Positions 24,986 to 33,656 of a stretch of 64,000 bases of DNA are shown in pieces. The notes below the pieces were generated by a model. The model saw only the letters and a program-made list of their open reading frames with translations. It did not search any database and was not told where the DNA came from. Within the stretch, counting starts at the first letter, position 1. Every line of letters begins with the position of its first letter. Position numbers and translations under genes: made by a program. Source of the DNA: Paracoccaceae bacterium (GTDB taxonomy: Bacteria; Pseudomonadota; Alphaproteobacteria; Rhodobacterales; Rhodobacteraceae). The stretch is taken from positions 1 through 64,000 of the forward strand of contig JAHDIS010000002.1 of assembly GCA_020630695.1 (NCBI GenBank), in the 5' to 3' direction.

Positions 24986-26014
24986 ATGCCAATGAGACCA
25001 ACGACAAAAGATCTCGCCAAAGCAGCTGGTGTTAGCCTTGCTACCGTTGACCGTGTGCTCAATGGGCGCACGGGCGTGAGGGAAAAGACCGTAAAGGCCG
25101 TCAACGAGGCGATCGAAAGAATCGGTTTCGAACGCAATCAGGTTGCCGCGACATTGGCCCGTCAGCGTGGCTATCGGTTTGTCTTTGCCCTGCCCCGCTC
25201 GGGCGACGAATTTCTGGAAGAAATTGTCGATCGCATCCGCGAATTCGACAAAGCCGGTCGCGCCGAAATGATCGAAGCCGACGTCATTCGAATTGATGAC
25301 CACGATCCCCACCGCGCCGCCCGCACTCTTTCGCGCCTCTCGCCCGAAGATCTGGATGGCATCGCGATCATGGCGCCGGAAACACCCCAGATTCGCGATG
25401 CCCTGCACAGAATGCGTGAACGTGGCATTCGTACGATTCCGTTTGTCGCCAACCAACAGGAAGAGGGCGAAGAAGGCTTCGTCGGTATCGAAAACCGTGC
25501 CGCAGGCGCGACCGCCGGTCGTTTAATGGGGCGTTTTCTCGGTGGGAGGTCAGGATCAATCGTCGCGCTGACCGAAACCACCCAGTCCAGGGACAGCCTC
25601 GAACGCCGCTTGGGCTTTGATCGCATCATAAACCGTGACTACCCTGATCTGCGGATACTGCCCACGCTCGAAACACACGGGGACCCCGGGCGCGCACAAC
25701 ATGTTCTTCGCAATGCTTTGAAAGCCCATGATGATGTCGTTGGACTGTACTTTATGGGTGCCGAAGCCCGCGTCCCGATCGAGGTCGCACGCGTCCTCAA
25801 TGCCACCGAAGGGCGCGTTACCATCGCCCATGAACGCACACCCTCGACAGAAAACGCCCTAAAGGATGGCACGGTCGACGCCGTTATCCACCAAGACCCC
25901 GGACATCTGGTGCGCAGCGCCGTGCGAATTTTACGAGCGAAATGCGAGAACCGGACAACGCTTGCATCCCAAGAACGCATCCGCACAGAAATCCTGATCG
26001 CAGAAAATATTTGA
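24986..26014 (+). CDS. LacI-family transcriptional regulator of the divergent transporter/kinase operon
   Basis: 342 residues from ATG 24986 (MPMRPTTKDLAKAAGV). The N-terminal LacI helix-turn-helix and hinge helix read KDLAKAAGVSLATVDRVLNGR. The rest is a periplasmic-binding-protein-like effector domain (about 65-340). The recognition helix SLATVDRVL differs from the SPMTVSRAL and SRMTVSRAL of the two GntR-like regulators further right, matching the different operator found here. It is divergent from the binding-protein gene, with two copies of its presumed operator between them. The effector is probably the imported sugar or its phosphate. Confidence 0.9.
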   Translation: MPMRPTTKDLAKAAGVSLATVDRVLNGRTGVREKTVKAVNEAIERIGFERNQVAATLARQRGYRFVFALPRSGDEFLEEIVDRIREFDKAGRAEMIEADVIRIDDHDPHRAARTLSRLSPEDLDGIAIMAPETPQIRDALHRMRERGIRTIPFVANQQEEGEEGFVGIENRAAGATAGRLMGRFLGGRSGSIVALTETTQSRDSLERRLGFDRIINRDYPDLRILPTLETHGDPGRAQHVLRNALKAHDDVVGLYFMGAEARVPIEVARVLNATEGRVTIAHERTPSTENALKDGTVDAVIHQDPGHLVRSAVRILRAKCENRTTLASQERIRTEILIAENI

Positions 26015-26031
26015 CCGCCGCAGCGGATCGT

Positions 26032-27039
26032 TCAGCTGGATCCACCGCGTATCAGCGTCGGGGTTAACTGTAGGTTTATCGGCGTGGAATCCCCGTCTGC
26101 CTCCAATACCGACTGAACCAGTCGCCCAAGTTCTGTGCCGATGCGGTCTGCGCCCACGTCCACAGTTGTGATCGTCGGATTTGAAAGACCCGCAACCTCG
26201 AATGCACCGAACCCGGTAACTGCAATGTCCCCCGGCACCGATACGCCCAATCGGGTCAGGGCAGAAATCGCGCCAAAGGCCACAGGATCAGACACGCAAA
26301 TCAGCGCGTCCAATTCCCGGATGTCTCGTGCAAACCGTTCGACGGCTTGCGCGCCAGCTGTCATCGAAATCGGCGCTTCGCAGGCCTCAAGCACTGTCAC
26401 GTCGGGCAGCCCCAAAACTTTGACTGCATCCAAGACACCACGGCGGCGTTCCGCGCCGCGCCGGTCACTGTCACCGATGGCGCCAAGGTACCCGAATTTT
26501 TTCCGACCCGTTTCGGCCAGATGCTCAACGATCATGGTCATTGCGTCCGCGTTCGAGAACCCGACGACGTGGTCGATTGGATCATGTGGCTGATCCCAGA
26601 TTTCAAAAACCGGCCCGTCCATGGACTGCAGCAGTTTTCTGGTTGCCTCGGTGTGGTGCCCCCCGGTCAAAACAATCGCCTCGGGTCGCCGCGCCAGCAA
26701 TTGGCGCACAAGACGCTCTTCCTCATCCAGCCGATAGTTGGTGACCCCAAGAAGCAGCTGCAATTCCGTGTTGGCCAGCGAAAGGGTCAGCGCGCGATGC
26801 GTCGCTGCGAAATTCGCGTTGTTGATTGAGGGCAGCGTGACCGCAAGAAAGCCGCTGCGCTGCGCACGAAACGCCTGTGCTGTACTGTCATAGACATAGC
26901 CCAGCTGCTCGGCGGCATCGCGCACAGCTGCACGCGTGGCGGCGTTCACGCTGCCATCATGCTTGAGCGCGCGCGACACCGTCATCGGCGACACACCCGC
27001 CTGACGGGCGACATCGCGCATCGTTACCCGTCCGCGCAT
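26032..27039 (-). CDS. LacI-family regulator, GntR-like (gluconate regulon)
   Basis: 335 residues with helix-turn-helix MRDVARQAGVSPMTVSRALKHDGSV and a ligand domain resembling E. coli GntR in layout (LVRQLLARRPEAIVLTGGHHTEATRKLL; GFSNADAMTMIVEHL). It is the last gene of the gluconate dehydrogenase/kinase operon and is expected to read TGTTACCGGTCACA-type operators at 29579-29606. ATG 27021 is an alternative start. Its stop is 17 bases from that of the other LacI gene, tail to tail. Confidence 0.88.
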   Translation of the reverse strand: MRGRVTMRDVARQAGVSPMTVSRALKHDGSVNAATRAAVRDAAEQLGYVYDSTAQAFRAQRSGFLAVTLPSINNANFAATHRALTLSLANTELQLLLGVTNYRLDEEERLVRQLLARRPEAIVLTGGHHTEATRKLLQSMDGPVFEIWDQPHDPIDHVVGFSNADAMTMIVEHLAETGRKKFGYLGAIGDSDRRGAERRRGVLDAVKVLGLPDVTVLEACEAPISMTAGAQAVERFARDIRELDALICVSDPVAFGAISALTRLGVSVPGDIAVTGFGAFEVAGLSNPTITTVDVGADRIGTELGRLVQSVLEADGDSTPINLQLTPTLIRGGSS

Positions 27040-27054
27040 CCTTCCCCCTGTTTC

Positions 27055-27387
27055 TCAGCCTGCGTAAGCGTTCAGTTGTGTGACGTGATGATGAATACGG
27101 CCGTCAAAGTATTGCGCAACAATCTCACCCGTCACCTCTTTGGACTGAAATCGAGCCGGGCACTCTAGCGCAGCATTCATAACATCCAGATCCGGATAAC
27201 TGATTGCAAGGATCAAAGGAAACTCGGGCGCGCCTTCATCGCGGTCTTGGCCAAACATGACACGGACATCGGTGTTCCCGGGAAACTGCCTCCAAAGCGG
27301 GACGAGCCGTTCGAGAACTGCGTTGCGAAATTCTTTGGTCTGCCCTGGCTTCACAGACCCCTCGAACAATGCAAATCGGGTTATCAT
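27055..27387 (-). CDS. Dimeric alpha-beta barrel (Dabb/EthD-like) small protein
   Basis: 110 residues beginning MITRFALFEGSVKPGQTKEF, with a mid-protein FPLILAISYPDLDVMNAAL and a histidine pair near the C terminus. The pattern of two short beta-alpha-beta repeats fits the dimeric ferredoxin-like barrel fold. It overlaps the upstream oxidoreductase by ATGA and lies in the gluconate operon. No catalytic role is assignable; a sugar-acid isomerase/mutarotase-like or stress-linked function is possible. Confidence 0.6.
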   Translation of the reverse strand: MITRFALFEGSVKPGQTKEFRNAVLERLVPLWRQFPGNTDVRVMFGQDRDEGAPEFPLILAISYPDLDVMNAALECPARFQSKEVTGEIVAQYFDGRIHHHVTQLNAYAG

Positions 27388-28271
27388 GATGCTATCTCCT
27401 GCTTGGTTCCTTGAAAATATTCCATCACGGCCGCCTGATCTTCTCCGCCGAGTCCGGCAGCCGTCAGCATTCTGTGAATTTCTGCGCAGAGCGCCGTCAT
27501 TGGCATCGACGTTCCCGTTCCGCGCGCCAAGTCCGCTGCCATGTTCAGATCTTTGACCATGTTGTCGATCCGCCCGGTCCGGCGATAGTCACGGCTGGCC
27601 ATACGCGGCATGTATTCCTGCAAGAGCGCACTGTCAGCACGACCGCCGGCAAGCGCTTGGGGGATTTTGGAAGCATCCACACCGGCATCCTGCGCCAGTT
27701 GCGTGGCTTCTGCGATCGCCAGAAACCCCAATCCACACAAGACCTGATTGATGATTTTCGTTGTCTGGCCAGCGCCCGGCCCACCCATATGCGTGATGTT
27801 CGAAGCCACATCACCCAGCACCTCACGCGCTTGTTCAACGTGGTCCGGTAGGCCACCCATCATCAGGGTCAGCTCGCCAACCAAAGCCTTGGGCGCACCG
27901 CCTGACAGAGGACTATCGACCCAACCAAGCCCCTGCTCCTCAGCCATCCATGCGAATTTTCGTGTCGCTTCAGGATCGATCGACGACATGTCGATGATGA
28001 GCGTCCCCGGCGCGGCGCCATCACTGATCCCGTCTTTGCCAAAGGCAGCCAACCCAACGATTTTCGAAGCATTCAGACTGGTGATAACGGCGCGAGCACC
28101 CTGCGCAGCCTCAGCGGCAGACTTGGCCGGGCGCGCGCCTTTCGCGACCAGCGCCGCCACCCGTTCTTGGTCCAGATCGAAAACAGTCAGACTGCGCCCG
28201 ACTTCCAGCAATCGCTGACCGATTGCACCGCCCATGGCGCCTGCCCCGACCAAGGCAATTGAATCGCTCAT
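27384..28271 (-). CDS. NAD(P)-dependent beta-hydroxyacid dehydrogenase (3-hydroxyisobutyrate/tartronate semialdehyde reductase family)
   Basis: 295 residues: Rossmann start IALVGAGAMGGAIGQRLL, substrate motif DSPLSGGAPKALVGELTLMMGG and catalytic lysine in GAGQTTKIINQVL. The family oxidises or reduces three- and four-carbon beta-hydroxyacids, including tartronate semialdehyde and L-threonate; some members act on sugar acids. Operon context suggests a sugar-acid substrate. ATGA overlaps on both sides couple it to gntK and to the Dabb protein. Confidence 0.85.
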   Translation of the reverse strand: MSDSIALVGAGAMGGAIGQRLLEVGRSLTVFDLDQERVAALVAKGARPAKSAAEAAQGARAVITSLNASKIVGLAAFGKDGISDGAAPGTLIIDMSSIDPEATRKFAWMAEEQGLGWVDSPLSGGAPKALVGELTLMMGGLPDHVEQAREVLGDVASNITHMGGPGAGQTTKIINQVLCGLGFLAIAEATQLAQDAGVDASKIPQALAGGRADSALLQEYMPRMASRDYRRTGRIDNMVKDLNMAADLARGTGTSMPMTALCAEIHRMLTAAGLGGEDQAAVMEYFQGTKQEIAS

Positions 28272-28768
28272 ATCATTGTCTCCTTCACATAACTTTCCGT
28301 CTGCCCAATCACCGACGGATAGGACTGCGCGATGTTGATCCGCGCACCGAGCTCTCCGGCGGCCAGCCCCTCAAGCGCATCGAACTGGCTTTGCAGCAGC
28401 GAGACGGGCATGAAGTGACCCCGGCGCGCATTGACCCGCGCCTGAAGGATTTCAGGGCGTGCATCGAGATGCAGGAACCGGACCGGCTCTGGAACGCGGT
28501 TTCTGATCACGTCACGATAGCGGTGTTTCAATGCGGAACAGCCGATCACGACCGGGCCCGGTGTGTTTGCAAGCGTATCCCCCACGATGGCCAGCCAAGG
28601 CATCCTGTCCTGATCGGTCAGCGCGTGGCCAGCGGCCATTTTCTCTACGTTTTCTTGTGGATGCAGGTCATCCGCATCGATGAACGTCATATTGCACAGC
28701 ACGGACAAAGCGCGCCCGACCGAGGACTTGCCGCACCCCGATACCCCCATCAGAACATAACACCGCAT
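28268..28768 (-). CDS. gntK: Gluconokinase
   Basis: 166 residues, the usual size of the P-loop GntK family. Walker A is GVSGCGKSSVGRAL, followed by FIDADDLHPQENVEKMAAGHALTDQDRMPWL, the gluconate-binding part characteristic of GntK, and CSALKHRYRDVIR. It makes 6-phosphogluconate for the Entner-Doudoroff or pentose phosphate route. Its ATG shares a base with the upstream dehydrogenase stop (TAATG). Confidence 0.95.
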   Translation of the reverse strand: MRCYVLMGVSGCGKSSVGRALSVLCNMTFIDADDLHPQENVEKMAAGHALTDQDRMPWLAIVGDTLANTPGPVVIGCSALKHRYRDVIRNRVPEPVRFLHLDARPEILQARVNARRGHFMPVSLLQSQFDALEGLAAGELGARINIAQSYPSVIGQTESYVKETMI

Positions 28769-29526
28769 TACAGGGATGCCGTGATTCCACCGTCAACGAA
28801 CAACGTGTGTCCGTTCACGAAACTGGAGGCGTCCGAGGACAGAAATACGGCTGCGCCGACCAGTTCTTCGACATTGCCCCACCGTCCGGCTGGCGTGCGC
28901 TGTTCCAGCCATGCGCTGAATTCCGGATCAGCAACCAAAGCCGCGTTCAGTGGAGTGTCGAAATAGCCCGGCGCGATTGCATTGCATTGCAAACCCAGCC
29001 TAGCCCAATCCGTCGCCATTCCTTTGGTCAGATTGGCGACCGCGCCCTTGGTCGCGGTATACGGTGCGATTCCGGGGCGGGCCAAAGCCGTCTGAACCGA
29101 TGCAATGTTGATGATCTTGCCGCACCCGCGCTCGATCATGTGCCGCGCAACCGCTTGGCCCACATGAAAGACGCTGGCGATGTTTGTTTGCAGCAGGCGT
29201 TCGAAGGCATCGGCGGGGAAATCCTCAAGCGCTGTGCGATGTTGCATGCCGGCGTTATTGATCAGGATATCGATCGGGCCGCTTTCCTTTTCGAACCGGT
29301 CAACGGCGTTTCGAACTGCGTCATGGTCCGTGACATCAAAAGCAAGGGTTTCTGAACCCGGGATCAGCCCGGACGCAGCTTGCAGTTTCGCTGCATCCCG
29401 GCCGTTCAAAACGATCTTTGCACCGGCATTGGCCATTCCCTGTGCAAGCGCAAATCCAATACCCTGTGATGACCCCGTAATCAGCGCTCTGCGGTCCTTG
29501 AGTGAAAACAACGATAGATCGCTCAT
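28768..29526 (-). CDS. SDR oxidoreductase, gluconate 5-dehydrogenase-like
   Basis: 252 residues from ATG 29526, backed by GGGAGG about eight bases upstream. Features: TGSSQGIGFALAQ cofactor motif, NNAGMQHRT, catalytic S in IASVQTALARPG and Y/K in YTATKGAVANLTKG. The NNAGMQHR and YFDTPLNAAL patches are typical of IdnO/gluconate 5-dehydrogenase, which interconverts 5-ketogluconate and gluconate. First gene of the operon with gntK, divergent from the 2-ketoacid reductase across tandem GntR-type operators. Confidence 0.88.
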   Translation of the reverse strand: MSDLSLFSLKDRRALITGSSQGIGFALAQGMANAGAKIVLNGRDAAKLQAASGLIPGSETLAFDVTDHDAVRNAVDRFEKESGPIDILINNAGMQHRTALEDFPADAFERLLQTNIASVFHVGQAVARHMIERGCGKIINIASVQTALARPGIAPYTATKGAVANLTKGMATDWARLGLQCNAIAPGYFDTPLNAALVADPEFSAWLEQRTPAGRWGNVEELVGAAVFLSSDASSFVNGHTLFVDGGITASL

Positions 29527-29578
29527 TGGCAGCCTCCCCATGCTTCAGCGCAAGCGGATCACCCCTTGCGCTTGTAAA

Positions 29579-29592
29579 TGTTACCGATACCA
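29579..29592. promoter_or_regulatory. GntR-like operator, imperfect copy
   Basis: TGTTACCGATACCA, directly abutting the better copy at 29593. It is close to the E. coli GntR box (ATGTTACCGATAACAT). Confidence 0.7.
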
Positions 29593-29606
29593 TGTTACCG
29601 GTCACA
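29593..29606. promoter_or_regulatory. GntR-like operator TGTTACCGGTCACA
   Basis: Identical to the copies at 38069 and (inverted) 38092. It lies 27 bases before the 2-ketoacid reductase ATG and 67 bases before the SDR start, so it can control both divergent operons. Confidence 0.85.
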
Positions 29607-29632
29607 TAAATTGTCAACAAGGATTCGCAGAT

Positions 29633-30580
29633 ATGTCTAAACCGGTGATCTTGCAGGTGGGCCCTTATCCCGAATGGGATCAGGAACCGATCGATTTTGC
29701 CTTTGAATCCAAACGCCTGTTCGAAGCAGAGGATTACCAATCCTACTTAAAAGAACACGGGCCAAGCATTCGCGCAATTGCCACTCGGGGTGAATTGGGC
29801 GCCGACTCAGACATGATCAATGCCTGCCCTACTCTGGAACTGATCAGTGTCTACGGGGTCGGCTATGACGCGGTTGATCTGGAAGCCTGCAGGAAACGCG
29901 GTATTCGCGTGACCAACACGCCAGATGTGCTCACAAACGATGTTGCCGACTTGGGTATTGCGATGATGCTCTGTCAGTCTCGCGGAATGGTTGGCGCAGA
30001 AAAATGGGTCCGCGACGGATCGTGGGCCGATCAAGGCCTATACCCATTGCAGCGCCGGGTTTGTGGTCGCCGTGCAGGTATCCTTGGGCTTGGCCGCATC
30101 GGCTTTGAAGTCGGCAAACGTCTGGTCGGCTTTGACATGCAAATCTCTTACTCAGACATTTCCGCCAAAGCTTACGCCCCGGACTGGACCTTTGAACCGG
30201 ATCCGGTAGCACTCGCCCAGACCAGCGATTTTCTTTTTGTGACACTGGCAGCGTCTGCCGAAACAAGGCACATCGTCGGCAAAGAAGTGATCGAAGCCGT
30301 CGGACCAGATGGTATGATCATCAACATCTCGCGCGCATCCAACATCGACGAAGACGCATTGATTGCGGCCTTGTCCAACAAATCGCTGGGCTCTGCCGCT
30401 CTGGATGTCTTTGAAGGCGAGCCCGCGCTCGACCCTCGGTTTCTTGAGCTGCCAAATGTTCTCTTGCAGCCGCACCATGCAAGTGGCACCGTCGAAACAC
30501 GGCGCGCCATGGGTCAGCTATTGCGGGATAACCTGACCGCACATTTCCAAGGCCACCCGCTGCCAACCCCAGTTCTGTGA
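29633..30580 (+). CDS. D-isomer-specific 2-hydroxyacid dehydrogenase (2-ketogluconate/glyoxylate reductase-like)
   Basis: 315 residues from ATG 29633. NAD(P) motif GLGRIGFEVGKRL; catalytic triad R in INISRASNID, E in GEPALDP and H in LQPHHASGT. Operon context points to reduction of 2-ketogluconate (or 2,5-diketogluconate) to gluconate or idonate, as for GhrB/KguD, though glyoxylate/hydroxypyruvate reduction is the alternative. The stop lies eight bases before idnD. Confidence 0.88.
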   Translation: MSKPVILQVGPYPEWDQEPIDFAFESKRLFEAEDYQSYLKEHGPSIRAIATRGELGADSDMINACPTLELISVYGVGYDAVDLEACRKRGIRVTNTPDVLTNDVADLGIAMMLCQSRGMVGAEKWVRDGSWADQGLYPLQRRVCGRRAGILGLGRIGFEVGKRLVGFDMQISYSDISAKAYAPDWTFEPDPVALAQTSDFLFVTLAASAETRHIVGKEVIEAVGPDGMIINISRASNIDEDALIAALSNKSLGSAALDVFEGEPALDPRFLELPNVLLQPHHASGTVETRRAMGQLLRDNLTAHFQGHPLPTPVL

Positions 30581-30588
30581 GAACCGCC

Positions 30589-31620
30589 ATGAAAGCAATC
30601 GTTGCACACGCCGCCAAAGATCTCAGGCTGGAAGATCAGGAAATGCCAAGCCCGGGGCCTGGCGAAGTTCTGATCCGGATGGAGCGCGGCGGGATATGCG
30701 GCTCGGACCTGCACTACTACAATGATGGTGGGTTCGGCACGGTCCGTTTGAAAGAACCGATGATCCTCGGCCATGAGGTGTCCGGAACCATTGAGGCGTT
30801 GGGGGCTGGTGTTGAAACCGTCCAGATTGGCGATCTGGTGGCCGTATCGCCCTCGCGGCCCTGCTACACCTGCGCCTATTGCCAGAAGGGCATGCAGAAC
30901 CACTGCATGGACATGCGCTTTTATGGCTCGGCGATGCCGTTTCCGCATATTCAGGGCGCCTTTCGCGAATACATGGTAGCGGATGCACGACAATGCGCCC
31001 CGGCCGCCGGTCTCAGCGCGGCAGAGGCCGCGATGGCGGAGCCTCTTTCGGTTGTCTTGCACGCGAGCAAACGCGCGGGCGATCTGATGGGGAAACGCGT
31101 ATTGGTGACAGGCTGTGGCCCAATTGGACAGTTGGCTGTTCTGGTGGCGCGCGCCTGTGGCGCCGTCGAAATCGTTGCAACTGATGTGGCCCCCTTCACG
31201 CTGGAAATGGCTCAAAAGATCGGAGCAGATTCCGTTCACAACGTTGCCGAAGATCCGGGCGCCCTCGACCAATATGCACCCAACAAAGGCAACTTTGACG
31301 TCTTGTTTGAATGCTCTGGAGTGGCTGCTGCCCTTGCCGCAACGATCCCTGCCTTACGGCCCGGCGCGGTTATCATGCAGCTTGGGCTGGGCGGCGACAT
31401 GACGCTACCCGTTCAGGCCATGACAGCCAAGGAGATCGAACTGCGGGGGTCTTTCCGATTTCATGCCGAGTTTTTTGAAGCGGTTGAAATGATGCAGGCC
31501 GGACGGTTGAACGTTAAGCCGCTGGTCACCCACGCACTTGGTCTTGAAAATGCCGTGGAAGCCTTCGATCTGGCATCCGATCGGTCGCAAGCAATCAAGG
31601 TGCAGATTCAGTTCTCGTGA
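30589..31620 (+). CDS. idnD: L-idonate 5-dehydrogenase (zinc-dependent MDR)
   Basis: 343 residues from ATG 30589. Catalytic zinc site C-G-S-D and GHE (GGICGSDLHYY, ILGHEVSG); structural zinc cysteines in CYTCAYCQKGMQNHCMDMRFYG; Rossmann GCGPIGQLAVLVARA. The short second cysteine cluster with MRFYGSAMPFPHIQGAFREY is characteristic of IdnD. It oxidises L-idonate to 5-ketogluconate, which the divergent SDR reduces to gluconate for GntK. An in-frame GTG at 30577 overlaps the previous stop and is less likely. Its end overlaps the converging heme-binding gene by 13 bases. Confidence 0.9.
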   Translation: MKAIVAHAAKDLRLEDQEMPSPGPGEVLIRMERGGICGSDLHYYNDGGFGTVRLKEPMILGHEVSGTIEALGAGVETVQIGDLVAVSPSRPCYTCAYCQKGMQNHCMDMRFYGSAMPFPHIQGAFREYMVADARQCAPAAGLSAAEAAMAEPLSVVLHASKRAGDLMGKRVLVTGCGPIGQLAVLVARACGAVEIVATDVAPFTLEMAQKIGADSVHNVAEDPGALDQYAPNKGNFDVLFECSGVAAALAATIPALRPGAVIMQLGLGGDMTLPVQAMTAKEIELRGSFRFHAEFFEAVEMMQAGRLNVKPLVTHALGLENAVEAFDLASDRSQAIKVQIQFS

Positions 31621-32033
31621 CCGTTTGCCCCGACGACAGCCAGAGCAGCACGCGCAACCGCGATGTCCTGCTCTGGCGAGCCTGATCCAACGCCGATTCC
31701 ACCAACCAGCACACCTTCGACAATGATTGGCAGTCCCCCCCCGAGCCCGGTGACCTGGCCCTGTGTTGCGGCTGCAATCTGATCACGCACATGCTCTGGG
31801 ATTGCATCGGACGGCGCCCCGATAGACGCCGCTGTCCGCGCCTTGGACAACGCGCTGCGACGCGACAAAAACTTGGACCGGCACATGCGGATTTCGCCCA
31901 GTGGCTCACCACTGGCGTCCACGATGACGATACATTGCGGTTGACCAATGTCTTCTGCCTTGGCCACGGCAGCCTGCAACATCGCCAACACGCCGGTATG
32001 GGTCAAAGACCGGGTTTCCACGACGAAATTCAT
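31608..32033 (-). CDS. GlcG/HbpS-family heme-binding-like protein
   Basis: 141 residues from ATG 32033 (MNFVVETRSLTHTGVLAML). The GDPxG-like core VIVDASGEPLGEIRM and late GGGLPIIVEGVLVGGIGVGSGSPEQD are the family signature. Members occur in glycolate and diol operons, and some bind heme or corrinoid. Here it ends an importer operon that also encodes a b-type cytochrome. ATGA overlap with the gluconolactonase stop. No signal peptide, so cytosolic; function in the pathway unknown. Confidence 0.8.
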   Translation of the reverse strand: MNFVVETRSLTHTGVLAMLQAAVAKAEDIGQPQCIVIVDASGEPLGEIRMCRSKFLSRRSALSKARTAASIGAPSDAIPEHVRDQIAAATQGQVTGLGGGLPIIVEGVLVGGIGVGSGSPEQDIAVARAALAVVGANGHEN

Positions 32034-32953
32034 AGCGGAGAGACACCGTTCACGCTGAGATAGACCGAATAGAGCGAGGTGGTGCCACAAATGAACAACC
32101 GGTTCAGCTTGGGCCCGCCGAAACAGACATTGGCCACCAATTCCGGGATCAGGACCTTACCGATCAAACGACCATCCGGCGCGTAACAGTGCACACCATC
32201 GGCAGCGGAACTCCAGATGCGCCCATCTCGGTCCAGACGAAAACCGTCAAACAAACCATTGGTACATTCCGCAAAAATCTCACCGCCCGACAACGTCCCA
32301 TCCGGATGCACAGCGTGACGGCGGATATGTTTCGGGCCATTTTCGTGGTGGGTCGCGCCGGTGTCGGCGATATAAAGCAGGCTTTCATCCGGCGAAAATG
32401 CCAGGCCGTTTGGCTTGAGATAGTCATCGGCCACGATTGACAGGGTTCCGTCCGGAGCAATCCTGTAGACATGGCACGCGCCGATCTCGCTTTCGGCACG
32501 ATCACCTTCATAGTCCATGAGAATGCCATAGCTGGGATCGGTAAACCAAACCGACCCGTCCGATTTCACCACAACATCATTGGGGGAATTAAGCCGCTTG
32601 CCCTGATACTGATCCGCAAGAACAGTGACAGAGCCGTCGTGCTCCGTTCGGGTCACCCGGCGCGCCAAATGCTCGCAGGACACCAGCCGCCCCTGCCGAT
32701 CAACGGTATGGCCATTCGAATTGTTGGACGGCGCGCGGAACGTGGAAACCGATCCATCTGTTTCATCCCAGCGCAAAATGCGGTTGTTCGGGATATCTGA
32801 CCACAGCAGATACCGACCGGCGGCAAACCAGACCGGGCCCTCGGACCAACGCGCCCCGGTCCACAAACGTTCAACACGGGCATGCCCAATCACGCAGGCT
32901 TCGAAATCTGGCTCGATCACTTCAAAGCCGGTTCCTTCAATCACCCCGTACAT
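32030..32953 (-). CDS. SMP-30/gluconolactonase family lactonase
   Basis: 307-residue six-bladed propeller enzyme. Metal-binding glutamate in RWSEGPVWF, asparagine/aspartate in LNSPNDVVVK and the aspartate in FDGFRLDRDGRIW. It hydrolyses sugar-acid lactones such as D-glucono-1,5-lactone to gluconate. No signal sequence is seen. Its 5' end overlaps the cytochrome b561-like gene by 17 bases. Confidence 0.88.
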   Translation of the reverse strand: MYGVIEGTGFEVIEPDFEACVIGHARVERLWTGARWSEGPVWFAAGRYLLWSDIPNNRILRWDETDGSVSTFRAPSNNSNGHTVDRQGRLVSCEHLARRVTRTEHDGSVTVLADQYQGKRLNSPNDVVVKSDGSVWFTDPSYGILMDYEGDRAESEIGACHVYRIAPDGTLSIVADDYLKPNGLAFSPDESLLYIADTGATHHENGPKHIRRHAVHPDGTLSGGEIFAECTNGLFDGFRLDRDGRIWSSAADGVHCYAPDGRLIGKVLIPELVANVCFGGPKLNRLFICGTTSLYSVYLSVNGVSPL

Positions 32954-33656
32954 GTTTGCCCCCTTGCCTCATTCGCCGAATGCCCCATCCAATGGGAACA
33001 CGCCTGTTGCCCGGATGCGAAGGATCCGGCCCCCAGATTGCCTGATAAGTATCGACTGCGCGTCCCCGCCTTTGCAGGATAACAAAGCTGACGAACAACG
33101 CCAGCCACCACGCGGCGATCGTCAACCACATCCAGTTTGGCGCATTTGCCTGCCAAAGCCCCAGCACGATGGCTGTCATTCCCAGCAAAACTGCTGCGTA
33201 TCCCAGTATCTTGTGGCTCCATTCGAACATGATCCGCCACGGTGTCATGTCATAGTGATCCCCGCGCAGGCTGCCATCCTCTGCGGGCGCTGTAGGCCCG
33301 CCCTTGGTGCCACGGAAAACACCCAAAACCACCTGAATAACCAACAGACCAAGCACGGCATACCCGACGCGCCCGTGCATTCCATCGCCCGTTGCAGAGC
33401 CAAGAACCAGCGCAAGTCCTAGAACAGACAACAGCACGACACCGACCTGACCCATCCAGTGGCTTCGCCACCAGACTTGGTTGTCCAACTCCTTTGGCCA
33501 GTCTTGCCCCGGAAGCACTTTGAAAAACCGTGCAGCAATCACGGCCAGTGGCGCCAGCACTCCCCAGGCCAAAGTCATGACCCGTGCGTGCCAACTGATG
33601 GCAAACCCGACCTCATGCGCGCGCGCCGGGTCAAAGGGGGCAAGCAGCCAATCCAT
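32937..33656 (-). CDS. Cytochrome b561-type membrane protein within the sugar operon
   Basis: 239 residues with about five hydrophobic segments. Conserved-looking histidines H23 (SWHARV), H66 (RSHWMG), H94 (GMHGRVGY) and H148 (EWSHKILGY) sit in or at the ends of membrane helices, as in cytochrome b561/ferric-reductase-like diheme proteins. The start ATG 33656 shares its A with the permease stop (TGATG); the frame is open further upstream but that part is shadow sequence of the permease. Its place between an importer permease and a lactonase suggests electron transfer from a sugar dehydrogenase or ferric/heme chemistry. Confidence 0.78.
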   Translation of the reverse strand: MDWLLAPFDPARAHEVGFAISWHARVMTLAWGVLAPLAVIAARFFKVLPGQDWPKELDNQVWWRSHWMGQVGVVLLSVLGLALVLGSATGDGMHGRVGYAVLGLLVIQVVLGVFRGTKGGPTAPAEDGSLRGDHYDMTPWRIMFEWSHKILGYAAVLLGMTAIVLGLWQANAPNWMWLTIAAWWLALFVSFVILQRRGRAVDTYQAIWGPDPSHPGNRRVPIGWGIRRMRQGGKHVRGD

